From contig JAKLHK010000001.1 of assembly GCA_022710185.1 (NCBI GenBank), positions 64,632 to 128,631 of the forward strand: a DNA stretch of 64,000 bases, in the 5' to 3' direction. Position 1 is the first letter of the stretch, and every line of letters begins with the position of its first letter. The position numbers and the translations under genes were made by a program. The stretch comes from Bacteroidota bacterium (GTDB lineage: Bacteria > Bacteroidota > Bacteroidia > Bacteroidales > JAGNHN01). This document shows, piece by piece, positions 33,206 to 40,633 of this stretch. The notes beneath the pieces are model-generated. The model was not told where the DNA came from. It saw only the letters and a list, made by a program, of their open reading frames with translations, and did no database searches.

Positions 33206-34420
33206 TTAAGCTTCCTCCTCCATGGCGAAAAGGAAATCGTTGAATGGGAAACGCTGCACATGGATCTCGCGTACCTCACGGTAGAGGATATCGCGCAAGC
33301 GATCGATGTGTATGCGCTCGCGGGCGGAGATGAACACGGTGCGGGCGGCATCAGCCCGGGCCATCCAGGTGCGCTCCAGCTCTTCCATGCTCACGTTGAG
33401 GGGCGTAGCCGGGCTGAGGTCGTCTTCGGCCTGGGGAACAAATGTGTAATTGTCCACCTTGTTGAAGACAGTAACTACCCCCTTGTCGGCCGCCCCGATC
33501 TCGGCCAGGGTTTCCGACACTACCTGCATCTGCTCTTCGAAAGAAGGATGGGAGATGTCGACGATATGCAGCAGGATGTCGGACTCGCGCACCTCGTCGA
33601 GCGTCGACTTGAAGGATTCCACCAGTCCGTGGGGCAGCTTGCGGATGAAACCCACGGTATCGGCCATAAGGAAGGGGAGATTGCCCAGGATCACCTTACG
33701 GACGGTGGTGTCGAGGGTGGCAAACAGCTTATCTTCGGCGAAGACTTCGGACTTGCTGAGCAGGTTCATCAGGGTGGACTTACCCACATTGGTATAGCCC
33801 ACCAGGGCCACTCTCACCAATTTTCCCCGGTTACGGCGCTGGGTGGCTTTCTGTTTGTCGATCTCGATAAGCCTCTTTTTCAGCAGGGCGATGCGGTCGC
33901 GGATTACGCGGCGGTCGGTCTCGATCTCGGTTTCCCCCGGGCCCTTCATCCCTATGCCCCCCTTCTGCTTCGAGAGGTGGGTCCACATACGGGTCAGTCG
34001 TGGTAAAAGGTATTCATACTGGGCCAGTTCCACCTGGGTTTTGGCGTGGGCCGTACGTGCCCTTGCGGCGAAGATGTCGAGGATGAGGTTGCTGCGGTCG
34101 AGTACCTTGCATTCGATGACTTTCTCGATATTCCTGATCTGGGAGGGGCTGAGCTCATCGTCGAAAATGGCGGCATCCACGGCTTCGGCCTTGATGAAGG
34201 CCGCAATCTCCTCCAGCTTGCCGGAGCCTACGAAGGTACGGGAGTCGCGCTGGGGCAGTTTCTGCACAAAGCGACCCACAGTGGTTGCTCCGGCCGTTTC
34301 AGCCAGGAATTCCAGCTCGTCCAGGTACTCCTCTACCCTTTCCTCTTCTGCGCGGGTGGTGGTCACCCCGATAAGGACCAGGGTCTCTGGCGGCTTTTGG
34401 GTGTCGATGAGTTGCTTCAA
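33206..34420 (-). CDS. hflX: Ribosome-associated GTPase HflX
   Basis: A 404-residue GTPase that splits stalled or stressed 70S ribosomes. The N-terminal HflX domain (ATTVGRFVQKLPQRDSRTFVGSGKLEEI) and the glycine-rich linker KGGIGMKGPGETEIETDRR are diagnostic. The G domain has G1 GYTNVGKS (208-215), G3 DTVGFIRKLP and G4 NKVD. Length is normal. It lies between the HAMP gene and rng on the same strand, with gaps of over 50 bases on both sides. Confidence 0.94.
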   Translation of the reverse strand: MKQLIDTQKPPETLVLIGVTTTRAEEERVEEYLDELEFLAETAGATTVGRFVQKLPQRDSRTFVGSGKLEEIAAFIKAEAVDAAIFDDELSPSQIRNIEKVIECKVLDRSNLILDIFAARARTAHAKTQVELAQYEYLLPRLTRMWTHLSKQKGGIGMKGPGETEIETDRRVIRDRIALLKKRLIEIDKQKATQRRNRGKLVRVALVGYTNVGKSTLMNLLSKSEVFAEDKLFATLDTTVRKVILGNLPFLMADTVGFIRKLPHGLVESFKSTLDEVRESDILLHIVDISHPSFEEQMQVVSETLAEIGAADKGVVTVFNKVDNYTFVPQAEDDLSPATPLNVSMEELERTWMARADAARTVFISARERIHIDRLRDILYREVREIHVQRFPFNDFLFAMEEEA

Positions 34421-34475
34421 AGGAATGAAAAAGGATGTAAAATGCTGATCACTGAGGTCCGGTCGTCCTTCCTGC

Positions 34476-36023
34476 CTACATCTTTATCTCGTCGTTGTTT
34501 TTGTTGAAGATGTGGTATTCCAAAAAGTGATGGGCATTGTTGGCCTTCAGCCGAATCCAGCGACGGTACTTCAGATACCAGCGGACCTGCATGGAAATCA
34601 ACCCTCTCCTCAGGTAGGAATACACGAAGGGATGGAAGGAGATGCGCAGGTAAGGCTCGTTCTGCTCCTGTATGAGGTAACTGAGCGTATTCTCTATCTC
34701 TTCGATGAGCAGGATGCTGGGCTTGGTTTGTCCGGTGCCGTCGCATACCGGGCATTTTTCCAGGATCTCCACGTTCATTTCGGGCCTTACCCGCTGACGG
34801 GTGATCTGAACGAGGCCGAACTTGCTCGGGGGCAGGATGGTGTGCTTGGCGTGGTCCTTCTCCATCTCTTCGCGCAGCTTCTGGAACAGCTTGCGGCGGT
34901 TGCCCGATTCCGACATATCGATGAAGTCGACCACGATGATCCCGCCCATATCGCGCAGCCGCAGCTGGCGGGCCACTTCCGCGGCCGCCTCCAGGTTCAC
35001 CTCCAGGGCATTGGTTTCCTGGTCCTGGCCCTTGTTCACCCTGTGTCCGCTGTTCACATCGATCACATGCAGGGCCTCGGTATGCTCGATGATCACATAG
35101 ACGCCACTGCGTATTGTGACGATCTTGCCGAAGCTGCTCTTGATCTGCTTGTCGATCCCGAAATGCTCAAAGATGGGGATCTTGCCCTTGTAGTGGCGCA
35201 CAATATCGGACTTGTCGGGGGCGATGCGGCGGATATAGCTGAGCGTTTCCTCGTACAGCACGCGGTCGTTGACGTGGATGCTGTTGAACGATTCGTTGAG
35301 CAGGTCGCGAAGGATGGCTGCTGTTTTGTCCAGCTCACTGAGCACCTTCTGCGGTGCTTTGGCTGTGGGCAGCACCCTGGCGATGGCTTCCCATTTCTTC
35401 ACCAGGTTCTGCAGGTCGGCATCCAGGTCGGCTACCTTCTTATTTTCGGCCACCGTGCGTATGATGACGCCATAGTTCTTGGGCCGTATGCTGTTTATGA
35501 GCCGTTTCAGGCGGTTCCGCTCTTCGGCGTCGCGGATCTTCTGCGATACCGAGATACGGTTGGAGAAGGGCACAAGCACCAGGTACCTTCCGGCCAGGGA
35601 GAGCTCGGAGGATATGCGGGGTCCTTTGGTGGAGATGGGCTCTTTGGCGATCTGGACGACGATGGGCTGGTTGGGGGTGAGGACTGAAGAGATCTTGGCC
35701 GTCTTTTCGATGTCCTGTTCCAGCTCGAACTCCGATATAGGGAGTTGAGCCTCCTTACCGCTCATAGCCAGCTTGGTATACTTCATGAGCGACCGCACCT
35801 GGGGGCCGAGGTCGAGGTAATGCAGGAAGGCATCCTTCTCGTAGCCCACATCCACAAAGGCTGCATTGAGCCCCGGCATGATCTTTTTCACCCTGCCGAG
35901 GTAAATGTCACCTACCGTGAAACTGTTGTTGGTGTTGTCCTTGTGAAGCTCAACCAGTTGCTTGTCTTCCAGCAGTGCAATACTCACCTCCGATGGACCG
36001 GAGTCTATGATCAATTCCTTGTT
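34476..36023 (-). CDS. rng: Ribonuclease G/E family endoribonuclease
   Basis: A 515-residue RNase G-type enzyme acting in rRNA maturation and mRNA decay. The N-terminal S1 domain follows ELIIDSGPSEVSIALLEDKQLVELH. The catalytic domain carries LHVIDVNSG and IIVVDFIDM with the metal-binding Asp residues, and the Zn-link CPVCDGTGQ lies near the C-terminus. The GTG start at 36023 (VNKELIID) matches the usual N-terminus of the family. An ATG at 36068 adds 15 residues and cannot be excluded. It lacks the RNase E scaffold tail. It lies downstream of a terminator hairpin. Confidence 0.92.
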   Translation of the reverse strand, partial: NKELIIDSGPSEVSIALLEDKQLVELHKDNTNNSFTVGDIYLGRVKKIMPGLNAAFVDVGYEKDAFLHYLDLGPQVRSLMKYTKLAMSGKEAQLPISEFELEQDIEKTAKISSVLTPNQPIVVQIAKEPISTKGPRISSELSLAGRYLVLVPFSNRISVSQKIRDAEERNRLKRLINSIRPKNYGVIIRTVAENKKVADLDADLQNLVKKWEAIARVLPTAKAPQKVLSELDKTAAILRDLLNESFNSIHVNDRVLYEETLSYIRRIAPDKSDIVRHYKGKIPIFEHFGIDKQIKSSFGKIVTIRSGVYVIIEHTEALHVIDVNSGHRVNKGQDQETNALEVNLEAAAEVARQLRLRDMGGIIVVDFIDMSESGNRRKLFQKLREEMEKDHAKHTILPPSKFGLVQITRQRVRPEMNVEILEKCPVCDGTGQTKPSILLIEEIENTLSYLIQEQNEPYLRISFHPFVYSYLRRGLISMQVRWYLKYRRWIRLKANNAHHFLEYHIFNKNNDEIKM

Positions 36024-36097
36024 CACTGCATGTCTTGTTGGTTGTTCATCCGCTGTAAGGAACGGCAAGGAACTGTGGAGCCTGCTGTCTCATGGAA

Positions 36098-36141
36098 TAA
36101 AAACGTTTATCACACAACACTCAGGGCATTGTGTGATAAAC
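36098..36141 (-). terminator. Intrinsic terminator with a perfect 13-bp stem
   Basis: GTTTATCACACAA / TTGTGTGATAAAC form a perfect stem (36105-36141) with an 11-nt loop. On the minus strand it is followed by GTTTTTATT. It ends the small basic protein gene before rng. Confidence 0.75.
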
Positions 36142-36164
36142 GGCCGGGGAAGACATAAGCCAGC

Positions 36165-36254
36165 TTATTTCTTCTTATGGCGGTTCTTACGCAGGCGTTT
36201 CTTACGCTTGTGCGTTGCCATCTTATGTCTCTTCCTCTTCTTTCCGCTTGGCAT
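36165..36254 (-). CDS. 29-residue highly basic, ribosomal-protein-like peptide
   Basis: The frame begins MPSGKKRKRHKMATHK and continues with Lys/Arg/His-rich residues, ending KNRHKKK. More than half of the residues are Lys, Arg or His, as in tiny ribosomal proteins. It lies 35 bases downstream of the HU gene on the same strand and is followed by a strong terminator. I recall this short basic protein as conserved next to HU or rng in Bacteroidota. Whether it corresponds to a phylum-specific ribosomal protein (such as bL38 reported from Flavobacterium johnsoniae) I cannot verify here. Confidence 0.82.
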   Translation of the reverse strand: MPSGKKRKRHKMATHKRKKRLRKNRHKKK

Positions 36255-36289
36255 AATTCCTTCGTTTTGAGTTCAGTGAGAACCGGTTC

Positions 36290-36577
36290 TTATTTCTTCA
36301 CCTTGTGCTTCACCTCGCCGAGGAAGGCTTTGGCCGGCTTGAAAGCGGGAATGTTATGGGCAGGGATGATGATGGTAGTGTTCCTTGAAATGTTGCGCCC
36401 GGTCTTTTCTGCGCGCTCCTTGATGGTGAAGCTACCGAAACCGCGGAGGTAGACGTTTTCGCCATTAACCAGGGAGCCCTTGACTGCTTCCATGAACGCT
36501 TCTACAGTGGCCTGAACGGCGACTTTCTCAATGCCTGTTTTGTTGGCGATTTCGGCAACAATCTCTGCTTTTGTCAT
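36290..36577 (-). CDS. HU family DNA-binding protein
   Basis: A 95-residue nucleoid protein. MTKAEIVAEIANKTGIEK starts the helical dimerisation part. The beta arm carries NVYLRGFGSFTIKERAEKTGRNI and the DNA-intercalating Pro in NTTIIIPAHNIPAFKPAK. It binds and bends DNA as a dimer. It has its own -7 box at 36627-36634 and is divergent from mutY. Confidence 0.95.
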   Translation of the reverse strand: MTKAEIVAEIANKTGIEKVAVQATVEAFMEAVKGSLVNGENVYLRGFGSFTIKERAEKTGRNISRNTTIIIPAHNIPAFKPAKAFLGEVKHKVKK

Positions 36578-36626
36578 GTCCCAAATATTTTTAAAGGGTT
36601 AGAAATGAATTTTTTAGTTGGGCCTG

Positions 36627-36634
36627 CAAATATA
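36627..36634 (-). promoter_or_regulatory. Bacteroidota -7 promoter box TATATTTG (HU gene)
   Basis: Exact minus-strand match 49 bases before the ATG at 36577, in the divergent HU/mutY gap. Confidence 0.65.
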
Positions 36635-36712
36635 TAAACTTTTATTCCGATGCAAAAAAAATGGTCAAAAAACTCGCTTTGAACCATCTTTGTATCTTAT
36701 TGATATCTACCG

Positions 36713-37789
36713 ATGTCTGTTTCTTCTCTGCTGATCGGGTGGTACCGGCGCCACCGCCGCGACCTTCCCTGGCGCCAAACGCGCGACCCCTATGCCATCT
36801 GGGTGTCGGAGGTCATCCTTCAGCAAACCCGGGTTGAACAGGGATTGCCATATTATCAGCGGTTTATGCAAGCCTTTCCCTGCCTCTCCGATCTGGCAGG
36901 GGCCAGGACATCCGAGGTCCTTGGCCTGTGGCAGGGCCTGGGCTACTATAGTCGGGCCCGAAATATGCACCAGGCGGCCATGCAGGTGATGGAGCGCTAT
37001 GGGGGCGCCATGCCCTCGGATTACGCCTCCCTTATCGCCCTGAAGGGGGTAGGCGAGTATACGGCGGCTGCCGTGGCTTCCATGTCGTCCTCCGAGGCGG
37101 TGCCGGTAGTCGATGGCAATGTGATCCGCGTACTGGCCCGCCTTCATGGGCTGGAGGACGACCCTGGCAGGGCAGGGATGCGCCGACGCCTCGCGGAACT
37201 GATGAAGGAGCTGATGCTGGGCCATGATCCCGGGGAGATGAACCAGGCAGTGATGGAATTCGGCGCCCTGCAGTGCGTCCCCCGGGCCCCCCGCTGCGGG
37301 GACTGTCCGCTCAGCCATCACTGCAAAGCCCTGGCCCTCGACCGCGTTGAAGTCCTTCCGTTCCGACGCCCCGCAAAAACGCCCAGGGAACGCCACATTA
37401 ATTATATAGTACTGACCGACCCGTCTTCTCCCCGCGACCTCTTTCTGAGGAAACAGGACCACCAGGGCATCTGGAAAGACCTTTGGACTTTCCCCATGGT
37501 AGAGTCCCCTGTGGCCATTCAGGAGGAAGAATTGTCCGCCAACCCGGACTTTCACCGGCTGATGCAAGGCGTGGAATACCACCGGCCCTCCCTGGTGCTC
37601 TGCCTGCGCCATATCCTCTCCCATCAAAGGCTTGAAGCCTGTTTCTTTTCTGTTGGACTGAAGCACCCTTCATCAACCCTACCGCAGGAGTTGCTGCGCT
37701 TCAGCCCTGGCAAGCTGCCCCCCATGCCCCGGCTCATGCATCGCTACCTGGAGAAGGGAACTGGTCAGGGCCCTGCAAGGAAGCCCTGA
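36713..37789 (+). CDS. mutY: A/G-specific adenine DNA glycosylase
   Basis: A 358-residue base-excision repair enzyme removing adenine opposite 8-oxoguanine. The catalytic Glu33 lies in SEVILQQTRVEQ. The helix-hairpin-helix GVGEYTAAAVAS and Asp134 in PVVDGNVIRVL follow. The 4Fe-4S cluster ligands Cys188, Cys195, Cys198 and Cys204 keep the E. coli spacing (7, 3, 6). A NUDIX-like C-terminal domain (from about 230) recognises 8-oxoG. A weak -7 box (CATCTTTG) lies near 36684. First gene of the plus-strand run mutY-ssb-gldE-gldD-porZ-recO. Confidence 0.95.
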   Translation: MSVSSLLIGWYRRHRRDLPWRQTRDPYAIWVSEVILQQTRVEQGLPYYQRFMQAFPCLSDLAGARTSEVLGLWQGLGYYSRARNMHQAAMQVMERYGGAMPSDYASLIALKGVGEYTAAAVASMSSSEAVPVVDGNVIRVLARLHGLEDDPGRAGMRRRLAELMKELMLGHDPGEMNQAVMEFGALQCVPRAPRCGDCPLSHHCKALALDRVEVLPFRRPAKTPRERHINYIVLTDPSSPRDLFLRKQDHQGIWKDLWTFPMVESPVAIQEEELSANPDFHRLMQGVEYHRPSLVLCLRHILSHQRLEACFFSVGLKHPSSTLPQELLRFSPGKLPPMPRLMHRYLEKGTGQGPARKP

Positions 37790-37963
37790 GACCAGGTTTG
37801 TCCGGACTTGACAGCCGTGCCAGGACAGGGTATCCACTGAGCGGCCTGCTTGCAAAGGCCACCTGGTCTATATTATTGAATTTCTGTCCATTGAACAATT
37901 CATTAACGGAGTGCCACGATTTTTTTACAAAAATTTTATCCGTTCGGGGGGGGGTAAAACGTA

Positions 37964-37971
37964 TATTTTTG
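37964..37971 (+). promoter_or_regulatory. Bacteroidota -7 promoter box TATTTTTG (ssb)
   Basis: Exact TAnnTTTG match 32 bases before the ssb ATG at 38004. It shows that the upstream part of the open frame is not coding. Confidence 0.6.
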
Positions 37972-38003
37972 TGTCCAATGATTCACACACAAAATCAGGA
38001 GTT

Positions 38004-38438
38004 ATGGCATCAGGAGTAAACCGGGTGATTCTTATCGGGAACCTGGGAAGGGATCCCGAGATCACCACATTCGAGAACGGAGTAAAAAAGGCCACCTTCA
38101 CCCTGGCCACGACGGAGTCGTACAAAAACAGGGAGGGGCAACGGGTTGATCAGACGGAATGGCACAACATCGTGCTTTGGAGAGGCCTCGCAGAGGTTGC
38201 CCACAACTACCTGACCAAGGGGAGCCAGGTGTTTATCGAAGGCAAGATCAGGACGCGGTCGTACGATGACAAGGACGGCAACAAGCGGTACATCACCGAG
38301 ATCATGGGCGACAACATGACCATGCTGGGAGGTCGCAGGGAAGGCAGCAGCGAATACGCAGCGAACGCCGCCGAAACCCTGGCGCAGGATGCACCGGGTG
38401 TCGGACCCTCCAATGAGGAGGATGACCTGCCATTCTGA
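38004..38438 (+). CDS. ssb: Single-stranded DNA-binding protein
   Basis: A 144-residue protein with an OB fold (MASGVNRVILIGNLGRDPEITTFENG to about residue 110; TEWHNIVLWRGLAEVAHNYLTKGSQVFIEGKI is diagnostic) and an acidic tail ending EEDDLPF, the conserved tip that docks partner proteins. The start at 38004 is set by homology and by the -7 box at 37964. It lies between mutY and gldE with its own promoter and a terminator-like hairpin. Confidence 0.96.
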   Translation: MASGVNRVILIGNLGRDPEITTFENGVKKATFTLATTESYKNREGQRVDQTEWHNIVLWRGLAEVAHNYLTKGSQVFIEGKIRTRSYDDKDGNKRYITEIMGDNMTMLGGRREGSSEYAANAAETLAQDAPGVGPSNEEDDLPF

Positions 38439-38456
38439 TGGCCTGATCCCATGATG

Positions 38457-38492
38457 ATGCAAAGGGGCTGCCTCTGGGTGGTCCTTTTGCAT
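38457..38492 (+). terminator. Hairpin after ssb
   Basis: ATGCAAAGGGGC pairs with GTCCTTTTGCAT (7 Watson-Crick pairs plus further G-C and G-U pairs). It lies 18 bases after the ssb stop. No T-run follows, so termination is probable rather than certain. Confidence 0.45.
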
Positions 38493-38511
38493 TGATTATG
38501 GGCGTTTTTAT

Positions 38512-38519
38512 TAATTTTG
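38512..38519 (+). promoter_or_regulatory. Bacteroidota -7 promoter box TAATTTTG (gldE)
   Basis: Exact match 25 bases before the TTG start of gldE at 38545. Confidence 0.55.
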
Positions 38520-38544
38520 CTGCGAAAATCAAGCGAATATCCCT

Positions 38545-39888
38545 TTGGAAGACCCTGACCCTTACCTTCTGGACTTCCTTCCGCAGACCCTTGCCGTCTT
38601 CCTGCCCCTAAGTCCTTCCCTGGCCCTGGGCCTGGGTATCCTGTTGTTGCTGCTATTATTCTCGGCCCTGGTGAGCGCTGCAGAAACGGCCTACTTCTCT
38701 CTCAGTCCGCTCCATGTCGAAGCCATGGGACAAGACGACTCTGCGCGTTCACGCAGGGTAGCCCAGCTGCTGAAACATCCCCGGAAACTATTGGCTACCA
38801 TATTGATCTCCAACACCCTGGCCAAGGTGTCAGTGATCATCCTCGCCACTTTCCTTACCCTCCGATACACCTTGCCCGGACCAGGCCCCTACCTGCTGTT
38901 CCTTGGCGAAGTGGTGGCGGTCACGGCCCTGATCCTTTTCTTCGGGGAAGTAATGCCTAAGATCTACGCCTCCCAGCGCGCCCCGGGCATCGCCCGAATG
39001 ATGTCCCTGCCCCTGCTGCTGCTTCAGCGGGCCTTCGGGCCCCTGGGATCCATCCTCATCCACTCTACCGACCTGGTGGATGAGCGCTATGCCCGGAAAG
39101 GACACAACCTCTCCATGAGCGAGCTGAGCGAGGCCATCGATATCACCAGCACCGATGCCGGGGCCGAAGAGGACCGGAGGATACTCAAAGGCATAGTGAA
39201 GTTCTCGGACATGGACGTGAAGGAGATCATGAAGTCGAGGGTAGACGTGAGCGCAGTGGACACTTCGCTGAACTTCAGGGAACTGCTTAAGTTCATCCTC
39301 GACGCAGGCTATAGCCGGATCCCCGCCTGGGAGGAGTCCTTCGACCGTGTTGTCGGCATCCTTTATATCAAGGACCTTCTTCCACACCTGGGCGAAGACG
39401 AACATTTCGCCTGGCAGAAGTTGCTTCGCCCGGCCTTCTTCGTGCCCGAAGGCAAGCCGATCAACGAGCTGCTCACCGAGTTCCAGGAGCGCAAGATCCA
39501 TATGGCCATTGTGGTGGACGAATACGGGGGCACCTCGGGCATCGTTACCCTGGAAGACATCATCGAAGAGATCGTGGGCGAGATCAGCGATGAATTCGAT
39601 CTGGAATCGGAAGGCTTGCGGTACCGCCAGGTGAGCGACAATTCCTGGATCTTCGAAGGAAAGGCCAGTCTGAACGATTTCTGCAAAGTGGCAGGGATAG
39701 AGGACCGGATCTTCGAACGCGTAAAAGGGGAATCCGATACCCTGGCCGGCCTCATCCTCGAGCTGGAGGGCAGGATACCGCCCCGCAATGCCGTAATCCG
39801 CTACGAACAGTTCACTTTCCGCATTGAAGAAGCCGATCCACGGCGAATCCACAGCATTAGGGTGACCATTGATCCAGAGGAAGACTGA
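38545..39888 (+). CDS. gldE: Gliding motility-associated membrane protein GldE (DUF21/CBS/CorC)
   Basis: A 447-residue membrane protein. An N-terminal DUF21 domain has about four membrane helices (about 17-170, with [17 protein letters not shown]), then a CBS pair (about 205-330) and a C-terminal CorC/HlyC domain. The start is a [17 protein letters not shown] matches how GldE proteins begin, no ATG occurs before residue 57, and the promoter box is at 38512. GldE assists GldD/T9SS function in Flavobacterium; the fold is that of CorC-type ion-efflux proteins. The next gene is gldD. Confidence 0.9.
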   Translation: MEDPDPYLLDFLPQTLAVFLPLSPSLALGLGILLLLLLFSALVSAAETAYFSLSPLHVEAMGQDDSARSRRVAQLLKHPRKLLATILISNTLAKVSVIILATFLTLRYTLPGPGPYLLFLGEVVAVTALILFFGEVMPKIYASQRAPGIARMMSLPLLLLQRAFGPLGSILIHSTDLVDERYARKGHNLSMSELSEAIDITSTDAGAEEDRRILKGIVKFSDMDVKEIMKSRVDVSAVDTSLNFRELLKFILDAGYSRIPAWEESFDRVVGILYIKDLLPHLGEDEHFAWQKLLRPAFFVPEGKPINELLTEFQERKIHMAIVVDEYGGTSGIVTLEDIIEEIVGEISDEFDLESEGLRYRQVSDNSWIFEGKASLNDFCKVAGIEDRIFERVKGESDTLAGLILELEGRIPPRNAVIRYEQFTFRIEEADPRRIHSIRVTIDPEED

Positions 39889-39969
39889 TACGCCCCGGGT
39901 TGGGTAATGGCCGAAGCACATAGCATAAGGCAGAGGTCCCCCGGTCAAAAAACCAATGAACCTGAAGTA

Positions 39970-40554
39970 ATGATAAGGACCAAGGGCAGGGTATGGGTTG
40001 GGATCATCGCGGGCACCCTGCTGCTTGGCAGCTGCGGCAGCGAACCGGTGCCACGGCCCAGGGGCTATTTCCGTATTGATATGCCGCAAAGGGCTTACCT
40101 TTCCTTCGACACCACCTGGCCCTATGCCTTCGAATACCCGGTATATGCCCGGGTTCAACCCGATCGTGACGCCGGGGCCGAGCCCTATTGGGCTGACCTC
40201 TTCATCCCGGAGTTTGGGGCACGGATCCACCTCAGCTATAAGCGGATGCAGGGTGACCTCTCACCCTATGCCGAGGATGCCCGTAAAATGGCCATGCAGC
40301 ACATCGCCCGGTCCACCGGGATACAGGAAATCATGGTAGCCCGGCCCGAGGCCGGGGTGTATGGCATAATTTACCAGATCGAAGGGAGGGAAGCGGCTTC
40401 ACCCTTGCAGTTCTACCTCACCGACAGCTCTACCCACTTCCTCAGGGGCGCCCTCTACTTCAACCAGGCCCCCAACAACGACAGCCTCGCCCCCGTCATT
40501 GCCTTCCTCCAGGAAGATCTCCTTCACCTGGTGGAAACCATGCATTGGAAATAA
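39970..40554 (+). CDS. gldD: Gliding motility lipoprotein GldD
   Basis: A 194-residue lipoprotein. The signal peptide MIRTKGRVWVGIIAGTLLLGSC has the lipobox LGSC (Cys22). PRPRGYFRIDMPQRAYLSFD after the anchor is characteristic of GldD. The start at 39970 places the signal peptide correctly; an ATG at 39907 would add 21 polar residues. GldD is needed for gliding and T9SS function in Flavobacterium, but its biochemical role is unknown. It follows gldE by 81 bases. Confidence 0.9.
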   Translation: MIRTKGRVWVGIIAGTLLLGSCGSEPVPRPRGYFRIDMPQRAYLSFDTTWPYAFEYPVYARVQPDRDAGAEPYWADLFIPEFGARIHLSYKRMQGDLSPYAEDARKMAMQHIARSTGIQEIMVARPEAGVYGIIYQIEGREAASPLQFYLTDSSTHFLRGALYFNQAPNNDSLAPVIAFLQEDLLHLVETMHWK

Positions 40555-40620
40555 CGCCTGATCGCGCCACACACAATATTGCCGCCCGTCCACAGTTAAT
40601 TCCCTCATTCAAACCATTGT

Positions 40621-40628
40621 TACCTTTG
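40621..40628 (+). promoter_or_regulatory. Bacteroidota -7 promoter box TACCTTTG (porZ), nearly abutting the start codon
   Basis: Exact match with only five bases between its final G and the porZ ATG at 40634. The predicted mRNA is leaderless or has a leader of a few bases. Confidence 0.65.
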
Positions 40629-40633
40629 CGCCT

